Positions 1 to 8,979 are shown, numbered from the stretch's first letter. The stretch is 64,000 nt of DNA from Streptomyces sp. NBC_00557 (GCF_036345995.1 NZ_CP107796.1:7192001-7256000), one strand, 5' to 3'. Translations and numbers: made by a program. The notes: generated by a model from the letters alone, not told the origin.

Positions 1-2
1 AC

Positions 3-407
3 CGCTGGACGGACGGCGAGAACACGGACGGACTCGACGCGACCTGGACCGACGACCAGACGGTCGCTGTCGGAGGAGACGGCCCGGCGCGAACGACGCG
101 CACCCACCGGACGTACACCATGAACGGCGCGACGACCATCGGCGCGGACGACCGGCTGCGCACCGTGCTGACCCTCGGCGACCGCGCGTCGTTCGTGGAA
201 CTCCGGGACGGCCGGCGCAGCGCCTGGTCGCGGCTCGACGACACCTACAGCGGTGACGCCGCCTACACCGTCAACGTTCCGCGCGACCAGCGGCACGCGG
301 TCGGCACATCGAGCGAGCGTTACCGGCTGGACGGCTCCGGCGGCTGTTACGACCGTTCGCTGACCACGGTCCAAGGAGTGCTGACGGAGGACCGCGAGCG
401 CTGCTGA
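3..407 (+). CDS. C-terminal part of an unknown protein (cut by left edge)
   Basis: The frame is open from the first bases of the window and runs 134 codons to a TGA, so the true start lies outside. The visible part is polar and rich in Asp, Thr, Arg and Gly, with no hydrophobic segment. Two Trp-Thr-Asp stretches sit near the left end, and two cysteines lie near the C-terminus, one of them the last residue. An internal ATG at 120 could be an alternative start, but the residues before it look equally coding. I recognise no domain. The paired cysteines and polar make-up would fit the end of a secreted protein, which is inference only. Confidence 0.55.
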   Translation, partial: RWTDGENTDGLDATWTDDQTVAVGGDGPARTTRTHRTYTMNGATTIGADDRLRTVLTLGDRASFVELRDGRRSAWSRLDDTYSGDAAYTVNVPRDQRHAVGTSSERYRLDGSGGCYDRSLTTVQGVLTEDRERC

Positions 408-525
408 GCACGGCCGTGGGGAGGGTGCGGTGCGCGCTGCGAGCGGCACAGTCGTGACGAGTGCGCGAGCGCGTCGCCCGCACGACGGCGGGCCGTGCAC
501 CGGATGGTGCGCGGCCCGCCGCGGT

Positions 526-975
526 TCAGCAGCTCTTTCCGCCGTCCCCTTCGATCAGGGTCTCCAGCAGGACGCCGAGCACCTGGCGCTCCTTCTCGGT
601 CAGCGGCGCGAGGATCTCCTCGGCCGCCGAGCGGCGGGCGCCGCGCAGCTCGCGCAGGGTCGCACGGCCCTCGTCCGTCAGCTCGATCCGGGTCACCCGC
701 CGGTTCGCGGGATCCGGCACCCGCCGTACCTTCCCGCTCGCCTCCAGCCCGTCGACCAGCGTCGTCACCGCGCGGGGCACCACTTCCAGGCGCTCGGCGA
801 GATCGGCCATGCGCGGGGGCGAGGCGTAGTGCGCCAGCGTGCGCAGCAGCCGGGACTGGGCCGGGGTGACCCCCACGTCGTTCCGTTCCAGATGGCGTTT
901 CTGGATGCGGTGCACCCGGCGGGTCAGCCGCAGCAACTGCTCGGCGAGCAGGCCGTCGGAATCTGAGGTGGTCAT
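526..975 (-). CDS. MarR family transcriptional regulator
   Basis: This 149-residue protein has the length and layout of MarR repressors. An N-terminal dimerisation helix precedes a winged helix-turn-helix at roughly residues 35-95 (TPAQSRLLRTLAHY, then MADLAERLEVVPRAVTTLVDGLE), and the wing RVPDPANRRVTRIELTDEG is diagnostic. A C-terminal helix pair (LTEKERQVLGVLLETLIEG) completes the dimer interface. It is divergent from an ABC exporter gene starting 115 bases away, and the spacer carries an inverted repeat with CATTGT arms, so it probably represses both itself and the exporter and is released by a small ligand. The ligand cannot be read from the sequence. Confidence 0.9.
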   Translation of the reverse strand: MTTSDSDGLLAEQLLRLTRRVHRIQKRHLERNDVGVTPAQSRLLRTLAHYASPPRMADLAERLEVVPRAVTTLVDGLEASGKVRRVPDPANRRVTRIELTDEGRATLRELRGARRSAAEEILAPLTEKERQVLGVLLETLIEGDGGKSC

Positions 976-1000
976 GCGGGAACAATATCAGGATGCCGTT

Positions 1001-1023
1001 CATTGTGAGTATAGGTAACAATG
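1001..1023. promoter_or_regulatory. Putative MarR operator in a divergent promoter
   Basis: CATTGT at 1001-1006 and its exact reverse complement ACAATG at 1018-1023 are separated by 11 bases. A second ACAAT at 982-986 pairs equally well with 1002-1006. The elements lie between the marR start (975) and the exporter start (1090) in a locally AT-rich patch, where a shared promoter would be expected. Confidence 0.5.
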
Positions 1024-1089
1024 AGCTACGATCCGTTCGCCATCGTCGGCCGGCCTCCGGCCGGCGCCCGTTCACCTCCGTAGGAGCCC

Positions 1090-2898
1090 ATGCATCCCGA
1101 CCGCGCACCGTCCTGGACCCCGCCTGCCGACGCCAAGGAACAGCCCCGGCAGGTGCGCCGCATCCTGAAACTCTTCCGTCCCTACCGCGGGCGGCTCGCG
1201 ATCGTCGGCCTGCTGGTCGGCGCCTCCTCGCTGGTGTCGGTGGCCACGCCGTTCCTGCTCAAGGAGACCCTGGACGTCGCGATCCCGCACGGCCGCACCG
1301 GCCTGCTGAGCCTGCTCGTCCTCGGCATGATCCTCAGCGCCGTCCTCTCCAGCGTCTTCGGCGTGCTCCAGACTCTGATCTCGACCACCGTCGGCCAGCG
1401 CGTCATGCACGACCTGCGCACCGCCGTCTACGGCCGGCTGCAGCGCATGTCCCTCGCGTTCTTCACGCGCACGCGCACCGGCGAGGTGCAGTCCCGGATC
1501 GCCAACGACATCGGCGGCATGCAGGCCACCGTCACCTCCACCGCCACCTCCCTGGTCTCCAACGCCACCAGCGTCGTCGCCACGATCGTCGCGATGGTCG
1601 CCCTCGACTGGCGGCTCACGGCCGTCTCGCTGCTCCTGCTGCCGGTTTTCGTGTGGATCAGCCGCCGCGTCGGGAACGAACGCAAGAAGATCACCACACA
1701 GCGGCAGAAGCAGATGGCCGCCATGGCGGCCACCGTCACCGAGTCGCTCTCGGTCAGCGGCATCCTGCTCGGCCGCACCATGGGCCGCTCCGACTCGCTC
1801 ACCGCGTCCTTCGCCGAGGAGTCCGAGCGACTGGTCGACCTGGAAGTGAGGTCGAACATGGCCGGGCGCTGGCGCATGGCCGTGATCACCATCGTCATGG
1901 CCGCGATGCCCGCCGTCATCTACTGGACGGCGGGCCTGGCCCTGCAGTTCGGCGGCCCCAAGGTCTCGCTCGGCACCATCGTCGCCTTCGTCTCGCTCCA
2001 GCAGGGCCTGTTCCGTCCGGCCGTGAGCCTGCTCGCCACCGGCGTCCAGATCCAGACCTCCCTCGCGCTCTTCCAGCGCATCTTCGAGTACCTCGACCTG
2101 CCCATCGACATCACCGAGCGGGACAAGCCGGTCCACCTCGACCAGATCAAGGGCGAAGTCCGCTTCGAGAACGTCGAGTTCCGCTACGACAACGGCGACA
2201 CGGCGCGCCCCGTCCTCGACGGCATCGACATCACCGTGCCCGCCGGCGGCAGCCTCGCCGTCGTCGGCCCGACCGGCGCCGGCAAGTCCACGCTCGGCTA
2301 TCTGGTGCCCCGGCTCTACGACGTCACCGGCGGCCGCGTCACCCTGGACGGCGTCGACGTCCGGGACCTGGACTTCGGCACCCTGGCCCGCGCGGTCGGC
2401 GTCGTCTCGCAGGAGACGTACCTCTTCCATGCCTCGGTCGCCGACAACCTCCGCTTCGCCAAGCCGGACGCCACCGACGAGGAACTGCGGGCCGCGGCCA
2501 GAGCCGCCCAGATCCACGGCCACATCGCCGCGCTGCCGGACGGCTACGACACGGTGGTCGGCGAACGCGGCCACCGCTTCTCCGGCGGCGAGAAGCAGCG
2601 CCTCGCGATCGCCCGCACCATCCTGCGCGATCCGCCGGTCCTCATCCTGGACGAGGCGACCAGCGCCCTCGACACCCGCACCGAGGCCGCCGTCCAGGAG
2701 GCGATCGACGCCCTGTCGGCCGACCGGACGACGATCACCATCGCCCACCGCCTGTCCACGATCCGCAGCGCCGACCAGATCGTGGTCCTCGAGTCCGGAC
2801 GCGTGGCCGAACGCGGCAGCCACGAGGAACTGCTGGAACGGGACGGGCGGTACGCCGCGCTGGTGCGCCGGGACGCACAACTGGAACCGACGAGCTGA
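1090..2898 (+). CDS. ABC exporter, fused membrane and ATPase domains
   Basis: At 602 residues this is a half-transporter of the exporter class, one membrane domain followed by one ATP-binding domain, so it must dimerise. Hydrophobic segments fill about residues 35-320. The nucleotide-binding domain shows Walker A GPTGAGKS with Lys399, signature SGGEKQ from Ser498, Walker B LILDEATSAL with Asp521-Glu522, and the switch His553 in TIAHRLS. The complete set of motifs predicts an active ATPase. The ATG at 1090 is chosen because GTAGGAG lies just upstream. The divergent MarR gene and the shared spacer argue for drug or toxic-lipid export. The substrate is unknown. Confidence 0.92.
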   Translation: MHPDRAPSWTPPADAKEQPRQVRRILKLFRPYRGRLAIVGLLVGASSLVSVATPFLLKETLDVAIPHGRTGLLSLLVLGMILSAVLSSVFGVLQTLISTTVGQRVMHDLRTAVYGRLQRMSLAFFTRTRTGEVQSRIANDIGGMQATVTSTATSLVSNATSVVATIVAMVALDWRLTAVSLLLLPVFVWISRRVGNERKKITTQRQKQMAAMAATVTESLSVSGILLGRTMGRSDSLTASFAEESERLVDLEVRSNMAGRWRMAVITIVMAAMPAVIYWTAGLALQFGGPKVSLGTIVAFVSLQQGLFRPAVSLLATGVQIQTSLALFQRIFEYLDLPIDITERDKPVHLDQIKGEVRFENVEFRYDNGDTARPVLDGIDITVPAGGSLAVVGPTGAGKSTLGYLVPRLYDVTGGRVTLDGVDVRDLDFGTLARAVGVVSQETYLFHASVADNLRFAKPDATDEELRAAARAAQIHGHIAALPDGYDTVVGERGHRFSGGEKQRLAIARTILRDPPVLILDEATSALDTRTEAAVQEAIDALSADRTTITIAHRLSTIRSADQIVVLESGRVAERGSHEELLERDGRYAALVRRDAQLEPTS

Positions 2899-3003
2899 AC
2901 GCGGGCGCAGAGGTGTGCCGAGGGGGGACCGGCGAGCCGACCCCGGGGCCGACAAGCCGAAGAGATGCCGGAATTGATGCGATATGCGTATTACCGTTCC
3001 GGC

Positions 3004-3888
3004 ATGCGTACCAAGATTCCGCCGCGGAGCAGGATCCGGCCGACACGCCGGGGCAGGCTTTCCCTCGTCGTGGCCGGCGCCGTCGCGACCGGCACCGCCG
3101 TGGCGATGCCGCTGCTGGCGCTGAACGGCGGATCCGGGCAGGAGCGGACCGCCACCCTGGTCGTCCCGGAGGGCTGGCGCGCCGGGCAGGTGTACGACGC
3201 GATCGACCGGGCCCTCGGACTGCCTGACGGAAGCACGCGCACGTCCGTCGGAAGGGCCGGACTGAAGCTGCCGAGGGACGCCGCGGGCAACCCGGAGGGC
3301 TATCTCTTCCCGGCGACCTATCCCCTGCGGAAGGGAGCGACGCCCGAGTCCGTGCTGCGGTCCATGGTCGACACGGCCGAGGCCAGGTTCGGGGCGGCAC
3401 CGGTCGCGGCCGGGGCGCAGCGCACCGCGATGCGGGTCTACCAGGTCGTCACCATCGCCAGCATCGTCCAGGCCGAGGCCGCGACCGAGGCGGACATGGG
3501 CAAGGTCGCCCGGGTCGTCCACAACCGGCTGGAGCGCGGGATGCCGCTGCAGATGGACTCGACGATCAACTACGCGCTGAGCCGCAGCACCCTCCGCACC
3601 AGCCAGGAGGACACCCGCATCGACAGCCCCTACAACTCCTATCAGCGCACGGGCCTTCCGCCCACACCGATCGACAACCCCGGGGAGCAGGCGATGCGCG
3701 CCGCGCTCGAACCGACACCGGGCGACTGGCTGTACTTCGTCACGGTCAGGCCGGGAGACACCCGCTTCACCTCCGACTACGCGACGCACCTGCGCAACGT
3801 GGCGGAGTTCAACGCCCTCCACCAGCGCACGGGGCGGGACCGGACGCCGGAACCGGGTCCGGCCGCGCGGCCGGACCCGGCGGGCTGA
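3004..3888 (+). CDS. mltG: MltG-like endolytic peptidoglycan transglycosylase
   Basis: The protein has a short basic cytoplasmic segment, one membrane anchor (about residues 18-40), a LysM-like stretch and the YceG/MltG catalytic domain. Family blocks are visible: EGYLFPATYPL, ASIVQAEAA with the candidate catalytic Glu158, NRLERGMPLQMDSTINYAL, and SPYNSYQRTGLPPTPI. MltG cuts nascent glycan strands at the outer membrane face and so sets their length. At about 294 residues it is shorter than Escherichia coli MltG (about 340), and streptomycetes usually carry a longer copy in the aroE region, so this may be a paralogue. The start is uncertain: ATGs at 2965 and 2977 are in frame and none has a good ribosome site. 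Confidence 0.85.
   Translation: MRTKIPPRSRIRPTRRGRLSLVVAGAVATGTAVAMPLLALNGGSGQERTATLVVPEGWRAGQVYDAIDRALGLPDGSTRTSVGRAGLKLPRDAAGNPEGYLFPATYPLRKGATPESVLRSMVDTAEARFGAAPVAAGAQRTAMRVYQVVTIASIVQAEAATEADMGKVARVVHNRLERGMPLQMDSTINYALSRSTLRTSQEDTRIDSPYNSYQRTGLPPTPIDNPGEQAMRAALEPTPGDWLYFVTVRPGDTRFTSDYATHLRNVAEFNALHQRTGRDRTPEPGPAARPDPAG
3853..3880. terminator. 28-base perfect palindrome at the end of the mltG-like gene
   Basis: CCGGGTCCGGCCGC at 3853-3866 is followed directly by its exact reverse complement at 3867-3880, inside the last codons of the gene and just before the convergent FAD gene ending at 3901. With only 12 bases between the two convergent genes, the terminator for both directions appears to be encoded within the coding end. 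Confidence 0.55.
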
Positions 3889-3900
3889 GCCGACGGGACG

Positions 3901-4980
3901 TCACGCGGCGACCGGCTCGTCCTGCGCCAGCAGCCGCCTGATGTCCCGGACGGCCGCGCGGCCGGCCCGGTTGGCGCCGATGGTGCTGGCCGAGGGGCCG
4001 TAGCCGACGAGATGGACCCGCGGGTCGGCCACCACCCGGGTGCCCTCCACCCGGATCCCGCCGCCCGGTTCCCGCAGCCGCAGCGGACGCAGGTGGTCCA
4101 GTGCGGCCCGGAACCCGGTCGCCCAGAGGATGACGTCGGCGGTGACGTGCCGGCCGTCGTCCCACGCCACGCCGTCCGGAGTGATCCGGTCGAACATCGG
4201 CTGCCGGTCCAGGACCCCGTCCGCGAGCCCCTGCCGGATGGCGTCGTTCAGGGGCAGCCCGGTGACCGAGACCACACTGCGCGGCGGAAGCCCCTGCCGC
4301 ACCCGCTCCTCGACCAGCGCGACGGCCGCACGGCCCGCCTCCTCGTCGAACGGTCCCTCGCGGAACACCGGAGGGCGCCGGGTGACCCAGGTGGTCGCGG
4401 CCGCGTACGGGGCCAGCTCCAGCAGGTGCTGCGTGCCCGAGGCGCCGCCGCCCACGACGACGACCCGCTTTCCGGCGAACTCCTCCGGCCCGGCGTACTG
4501 CGCGGTGTGCAACTGCCGCCCGCGGAAGGTCTCCTGACCGGGATAGTGCGGCCAGAACGGCCGGTCCCAGGTGCCGGTCGCGTTGATCAGCGCCCGCGCC
4601 GACCAGGCGCCGTCCGAGGTCTCCACGAGCAGCCGCCCCCCGGCTCCTTCGCGCACCGCCCGCACGTCCACGGGCCGGCGCACGCGCAGGCCGAAGGTGC
4701 GCTCGTACCGGTCGAAGTACTCGCCGATCACCTCCGCCGAGGGCCGCGCGGGATCGGCGTCCGTCAGCTCCATCCCGGGCAGCGCGTGCATCCCGTGCAC
4801 CTTGCCATACGTCAGCGAGGGCCACCGGAACTGCCAGGCTCCGCCCGGCGCGGGGGAGTGATCGAGGACCACGAAGTCACGACCCGGCTCGAACCCGGTG
4901 CGCCGCAGATGAAAGGCGCTGGACAGCCCGGCCTGCCCGGCGCCGATGACGACGACCTCGACCTCACGCGATTCGTTCAC
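3901..4980 (-). CDS. FAD-dependent monooxygenase of the CzcO/flavin-containing type
   Basis: This 359-residue flavoprotein has an FAD-binding GxGxxG at residues 13-18 (GAGQAG), a second Rossmann motif VVVVGGGASG near residue 172 for NADPH, and the ATGT and WATGFR motifs typical of single-component flavin-containing monooxygenases and their CzcO-like relatives. It is the last gene of the minus-strand sulfonate operon, 84 bases after ssuD, with a GC-rich hairpin between them. Context suggests oxidation of an organosulfur compound or of a product of desulfonation, which is inference. The start is GTG, with GAAAGG unusually close. Confidence 0.82.
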   Translation of the reverse strand: MNESREVEVVVIGAGQAGLSSAFHLRRTGFEPGRDFVVLDHSPAPGGAWQFRWPSLTYGKVHGMHALPGMELTDADPARPSAEVIGEYFDRYERTFGLRVRRPVDVRAVREGAGGRLLVETSDGAWSARALINATGTWDRPFWPHYPGQETFRGRQLHTAQYAGPEEFAGKRVVVVGGGASGTQHLLELAPYAAATTWVTRRPPVFREGPFDEEAGRAAVALVEERVRQGLPPRSVVSVTGLPLNDAIRQGLADGVLDRQPMFDRITPDGVAWDDGRHVTADVILWATGFRAALDHLRPLRLREPGGGIRVEGTRVVADPRVHLVGYGPSASTIGANRAGRAAVRDIRRLLAQDEPVAA

Positions 4981-5021
4981 CTTTCTACTAACCGGGACGT
5001 GGGCGTGGATCTTCCCGGAAA

Positions 5022-5048
5022 CCGGGATCCGGCGGCCCCGGATCCGGG
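5022..5048 (-). terminator. Intercistronic hairpin between ssuD and the FAD gene
   Basis: CCGGGATCCGG at 5022-5032 can pair with CCGGATCCGGG at 5038-5048 (10 of 11 positions) across a 5-base loop. It may reduce read-through into, or protect the end of, the upstream message. Confidence 0.35.
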
Positions 5049-5064
5049 AGCCGATGGCTCCGGC

Positions 5065-6231
5065 TCAACGGCCACTGGACACCAGCAGCGGCGCGGCGCG
5101 CCCGCTTCCGTTCGCGGCCGCCGGGTACGTCGCAGGCTCCAGCAGGCCGCGGGCGGACAGCTCCGGGATGACGCCCTCGCCGAACCAGTACGCCTCCTCC
5201 AGATGGGGATATCCGGAGAGGACGAAGTGCTCGACGCCGAGCGCGTGGTACTCCTCGATGCGGTCGGCGACCTCGGCGTGGCTGCCGACCAGTGCGGTGC
5301 CGGCGCCACCGCGGACCAGACCGACCCCCGCCCAGAGGTTGGGGTGGATCTCCAGCCGGTCCCGGGAGCCGCCGTGCAGCTCGAGCATCCGCCGCTGCCC
5401 CACCGACTCGCTGCGGCCGAGCGCGGCCTGCGCGGCGGCGATGGTGTCGGCGTCGAGATCGTCGAGCAGCCGGTCCGCCGTCGCCCAGGCCTCCGCCGAG
5501 GAGTCCCGGGAGATCGTGTGCAAGCGGATCCCGAAGCGCACCGTGCGCCCCTCGCGCTCCGCGAGCGACCGGATCCAGTCGATCTTCTCCTTGACCTGGT
5601 CCGGCGGTTCGCCCCAGGTCAGATACACATCCGCGTGCCGGGCGGCCACCGGCCCGGCCGCCGCCGAGGAACCGCCGAAGAACAGCTGCGGCACCGGGTC
5701 GGGCGGCAGCGCGGTCAGTCCGCCCTCGACCTGGTAGTGGGCGCCGTGGAAGTCGTACGGCTCCCCGCGCCACACTCCGCGCACGACGGACAGGAACTCG
5801 TCCGTGCGCTCGTACCGCTTGTCGTGGTCGAGATGGTCGCCGAAACGCCGCTGCTCCGCGGAGTCGCCGCCGGTCACCACATTGAGCAGCAGCCGCCCGC
5901 GCGTCACCCGCTGGTAGGTGGCCGCCATCTGCGCGGCCAGCGTCGGCGAGAGCAGCCCGGGGCGGAACGCCACCAGGAACTTCAGCCGCTCGGTGTGCTG
6001 CGCGAGGGCGGCCGTGGTCAGCCAGGCGTCCTCGCACCAGGTGCCGGTCGGCGTCAGCACCGCCTCGAAGCCCAGCCGCTCGGCGGCCTTGGCGATCTGC
6101 GCGAGGTACCCGATGTCCGGCGCCCGTACCCCGGTCGCCTTGCGGGCGTCGTCCGGGCCGTAGGCGTGCCGGTCCACCAGGGTGCGGCCGTCGCCTCCGG
6201 TCGGCAGGAACCAGTGCAGTCGTACGGTCAT
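5065..6231 (-). CDS. ssuD: FMNH2-dependent alkanesulfonate monooxygenase
   Basis: At 388 residues it matches the family length (about 380). It is a luciferase-like TIM-barrel enzyme: the N-terminal LHWFLPTGGDGRTL, the TGTWCEDAWLTTAALAQHT block, RGRLLLNVVTGGD and HYQVEGGLTALPPDP all resemble SsuD. The cysteine in GTWCEDAW corresponds in position to the conserved SsuD cysteine. The enzyme splits alkanesulfonates to aldehyde and sulfite with reduced FMN from a separate reductase and acts in the cytoplasm. No reductase is in this operon; the flavin reductase at 52083 is a candidate partner. It follows ssuA by 45 bases. Confidence 0.93.
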   Translation of the reverse strand: MTVRLHWFLPTGGDGRTLVDRHAYGPDDARKATGVRAPDIGYLAQIAKAAERLGFEAVLTPTGTWCEDAWLTTAALAQHTERLKFLVAFRPGLLSPTLAAQMAATYQRVTRGRLLLNVVTGGDSAEQRRFGDHLDHDKRYERTDEFLSVVRGVWRGEPYDFHGAHYQVEGGLTALPPDPVPQLFFGGSSAAAGPVAARHADVYLTWGEPPDQVKEKIDWIRSLAEREGRTVRFGIRLHTISRDSSAEAWATADRLLDDLDADTIAAAQAALGRSESVGQRRMLELHGGSRDRLEIHPNLWAGVGLVRGGAGTALVGSHAEVADRIEEYHALGVEHFVLSGYPHLEEAYWFGEGVIPELSARGLLEPATYPAAANGSGRAAPLLVSSGR

Positions 6232-6276
6232 GCCGCTGTTCTCCTCTTCTCGAGCATGGCTCTCCGCGCCCGGTTC

Positions 6277-7317
6277 TCAGCCCTTGGCCGGTGTCGTCGA
6301 CGGCGGCAGGCCGCCGTTGTACCGCGTGTCCACGAAGTCGCCGAAGTCCACCTTCTTCGGGATCAGCTTCAGCCCGGCGAAGGCGTCGACGATCTGCTGC
6401 TCGGAGGAGACGAGCGGCTTGTCGACGGCGACGGCGACGCGGGTGGAGTTGGTGCGCCGCACGGAGGCGAGCGCCACGTCGTAGGGCAGCCCGGTGTCCT
6501 TGGACCACACCCTCGCCCACGCCTGCTGATGGTTGTCGGCCCAGGCCGTCGCCCGCCGCAGCCGGTCGAGGTAGTCCTTGATGACGGCGGCCTTCTTCGG
6601 GTCCTTGAGGGCGGCCGGCGCGGCCACCTGGAAGGTGAGCCCGTTGGTGACGCCCTCACCGGTGGTCAGCACGCGCCCCTGCTTCGCCTGGAGGATCTGC
6701 GAGGTGTACGGGTCCCACACCGCCCAGGCGTCGACCTTGCCGGAGGTGAACGCGGCGAGCGCGTCGGCCGGCTGGAGGTACTTGACGTGGACGTCCGACA
6801 GGCTCAGCCCGGCCGCCTTCAAGGACGCGACCAGCTGGTAGTGCGCCGACGAACCCTGGGCCACGGCGACTGACCTGCCCTTCAGCTGCTCCGTCCTGGT
6901 CAGCCGGGAGCCCTTCGGCACGAGGATCGCGTCGCCCCTGGAAGTGCCGTGCCAGGCCGCCACCACGGAGATCTTCGAGCCCGCCCCTGCCGCGAAGACG
7001 GGCGGGGTGTTGCCGACGCCGCCGATGTCGACGGCGCCCGCGTTGACGGCCTCCAGCAGGGGCGGACCGGAGGTGAACGTCGACCACTTGATCCTGTAGT
7101 TCAGGTTCTTCAGCTCACCGGCGGCGCGCAGGACAGCCTCCGAACCGCCCTTCTGGTCGCCGACGTCGAGCGTGACGGACCCCTTTCCGTCGGTGCCCGA
7201 GCCGGTGCCCGTGCTCGTGTCGGCGGCCGAGTTCCCGCCGCAGGCGGAGAGCAGGAGCGCGAGGGGGAGGAGCAGGGCGGCGGGGACGAGTCGTCGTCGC
7301 ATGGCGGTTCCGTTCAT
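6277..7317 (-). CDS. ssuA: Sulfonate ABC transporter substrate-binding lipoprotein
   Basis: After MRRRL comes a hydrophobic stretch ending in the lipobox LSAC, so the protein is a lipoprotein anchored outside the membrane. The mature part is a SsuA/NMT1-type periplasmic-binding fold: GGVGNTPPVFAAGAGSKISVVAA and KGRSVAVAQGSSAHYQL are typical. It captures aliphatic sulfonates for the SsuBC permease. The start is either ATG 7317 or ATG 7302; 7317 is chosen because it lies 19 bases after the ssuB stop with GGA upstream, though the signal peptide begins naturally at 7302. It sits between ssuB and ssuD. Confidence 0.9.
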   Translation of the reverse strand: MNGTAMRRRLVPAALLLPLALLLSACGGNSAADTSTGTGSGTDGKGSVTLDVGDQKGGSEAVLRAAGELKNLNYRIKWSTFTSGPPLLEAVNAGAVDIGGVGNTPPVFAAGAGSKISVVAAWHGTSRGDAILVPKGSRLTRTEQLKGRSVAVAQGSSAHYQLVASLKAAGLSLSDVHVKYLQPADALAAFTSGKVDAWAVWDPYTSQILQAKQGRVLTTGEGVTNGLTFQVAAPAALKDPKKAAVIKDYLDRLRRATAWADNHQQAWARVWSKDTGLPYDVALASVRRTNSTRVAVAVDKPLVSSEQQIVDAFAGLKLIPKKVDFGDFVDTRYNGGLPPSTTPAKG

Positions 7318-7336
7318 GTGCGGGAGTCCAGGGGGT

Positions 7337-8074
7337 TCAGGCGGCTTCGGCGGCGGTGCTGACGCCGAGCCGTTCGAGCAGGCGGGCACGGAGCCCGGCG
7401 AAGCGGGGGTCGGTGATCTCACGCGGCCGGTCGAGGTCGACGCGCTGCTCGTGGGCGATACGGCCGCCGTCCATCACCAGGACCCGGTCGGCGAGCAGCA
7501 CGGCCTCCTCCACGTCGTGCGTGACCAGCAGCACCGCGCAGCCACGGCGCTGCCACAACTCCCCGACCAGCCGCTGGGCCTTGATCCGGGTGAGCGCGTC
7601 GAGGGCGCCGAACGGCTCGTCGAGCAGCAGCAGATCGGGTTCGCGCACGAGGGCGCGGGCGAGGGAGGCGCGCTGCGCCTCGCCGCCGGAGAGGGTCCTC
7701 GGCCAGGCGTCCCCGCGGTGGCCGAGGCCGACCTCGTCCAACGCCCGATCGGCGAGGGCGCGTTCCGGCTTGCCGGGCAGACCGAGCAGCACGTTGCGCC
7801 AGACCTTCTTCCAGGGCATGAGCCGGGGCGCCTGGAAGGCGACGGCCCTGCGGCGCGGGACCAGCGCGGTGCCCTGGATGTCGCGGTCGAGGCCGGCCAG
7901 GATGCGCAGCAGCGTCGACTTGCCGCAGCCGCTGCGGCCGAGCAGGGCGACGAACTCGCCCGGGGCGATGTCCAGTCGGAGGTCGTCGATGACGGTACGG
8001 CCGTCGAAGGCGCGGGTCAGTCCCTCGACGTGGACGGCGTGTTCGGTCACCGGCCGGTGAACGTCGGTCGCCAT
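7337..8074 (-). CDS. ssuB: Sulfonate ABC transporter ATP-binding protein
   Basis: About 245 residues with Walker A GRSGCGKST, Q-loop region AFQAPRLMPWKKVWRN, signature LSGGEAQRASLARAL, Walker B LLLLDEPFGALD and the switch histidine in VTHDVEEA. This is the tight-type nucleotide-binding subunit of nitrate/sulfonate/taurine importers. The start ATG 8074 has GAAAGG about 11 bases before it and lies inside the end of ssuC, a 28-base overlap that implies translational coupling. Confidence 0.93.
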   Translation of the reverse strand: MATDVHRPVTEHAVHVEGLTRAFDGRTVIDDLRLDIAPGEFVALLGRSGCGKSTLLRILAGLDRDIQGTALVPRRRAVAFQAPRLMPWKKVWRNVLLGLPGKPERALADRALDEVGLGHRGDAWPRTLSGGEAQRASLARALVREPDLLLLDEPFGALDALTRIKAQRLVGELWQRRGCAVLLVTHDVEEAVLLADRVLVMDGGRIAHEQRVDLDRPREITDPRFAGLRARLLERLGVSTAAEAA

Positions 8075-8979
8075 TGCAGCAGCAGCCTTTCGAGGAAGCG
8101 GACGATGAAGTCGGCGAGCAGGCCGAGGAAGGCGTAGACGATCAGGCAGACGACGATCACGTCGGTGCGCAGGAAGTCCCGGGCCTGCACCATCAGGAAG
8201 CCGATGCCGGCGTCGGCGTTGACCTGCTCGGCGAAGACCAGCGCGAGCCAGGCGATGCCGAGCGAGTAGCGCAGTCCGGTGAGCGCGCCGGGCAGCGCGC
8301 CCGGCAGCACGACATGCCGTATGAGGCCCCATCGGGACAGGCCCAACGACTCACCGGCCTCGATGAGTTGGGCGTCCACCCCGCGGATCCCGGCGTACAC
8401 GTTGAGATACAGCGGGAAGGTCACACCGAGCGTGATGATGGCGATCTTCGGGGCCTCGCCGATGCCGAACCAGATGATGAACAGCGGGATGAGACCGACG
8501 AACGGCACCGTCCGCAGCATCTGCACCGGCGCGTCCACCAGATCCTCGCCGATCCGGAACAGCCCCGAGACCAGGGCGAGTCCGGTGCCGGTCACGGTCC
8601 CGAACAGCAGCCCGAACGCCACGCGCCGCAGCGAGGTCCCCATCGCCGACGGCAGCGAACCGTCGCTGACCAGGTCCCAGCCGACCTGGGCGATCCGGCC
8701 CGGCGAGGCGAGGACGCCGGCGGTCAGCACTCCCGTGGCGCTGAGGAGTTGCCACAGGACGAGGAGCAGGACCGGGCCCGCGGTACGGCGAAGCCAGCGC
8801 GGGACGCGCAGGCGCCGGGTGGACGCGGGGACGACGGGCTGGAGGCCGGGGGACTGGGCGCCGACGGGCTTCGCGGCGGAAGAGCCGTGGCCGGATGGGA
8901 CTGTTCCTGCGCCGTCGGACTTGGATATACCGGAAATATCCGGTTCAGGAGAGCTGGGTGGGGCATGGCTGATGCTCAT
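8047..8979 (-). CDS. ssuC: Sulfonate ABC transporter permease
   Basis: The protein has about 310 residues, a disordered Ser/Pro-rich N-terminus, a first membrane segment near residues 75-95 and then the inner-membrane permease core. The EAA-type loop is visible as EAGESLGLSRWGLIRHVVLPGALPGALTGLR. It pairs with SsuB and SsuA to import alkanesulfonates. ATG 8979 is chosen over an upstream in-frame ATG at 9030 because TGGAG sits at ideal spacing. It is the first structural gene after the leader peptide. Confidence 0.92.
   Translation of the reverse strand: MSISHAPPSSPEPDISGISKSDGAGTVPSGHGSSAAKPVGAQSPGLQPVVPASTRRLRVPRWLRRTAGPVLLLVLWQLLSATGVLTAGVLASPGRIAQVGWDLVSDGSLPSAMGTSLRRVAFGLLFGTVTGTGLALVSGLFRIGEDLVDAPVQMLRTVPFVGLIPLFIIWFGIGEAPKIAIITLGVTFPLYLNVYAGIRGVDAQLIEAGESLGLSRWGLIRHVVLPGALPGALTGLRYSLGIAWLALVFAEQVNADAGIGFLMVQARDFLRTDVIVVCLIVYAFLGLLADFIVRFLERLLLQWRPTFTGR

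Noticed and set aside
1072..3822. 916-codon open frame on the minus strand opposite the ABC exporter
   Set aside because: GC-rich third positions of the true gene keep the opposite strand free of stops; product is low-complexity Arg/Gly/Ala with no domain.
4012..6873. 953-codon plus-strand frame through the sulfonate operon
   Set aside because: Spans several clear minus-strand genes and their spacers; no family features.
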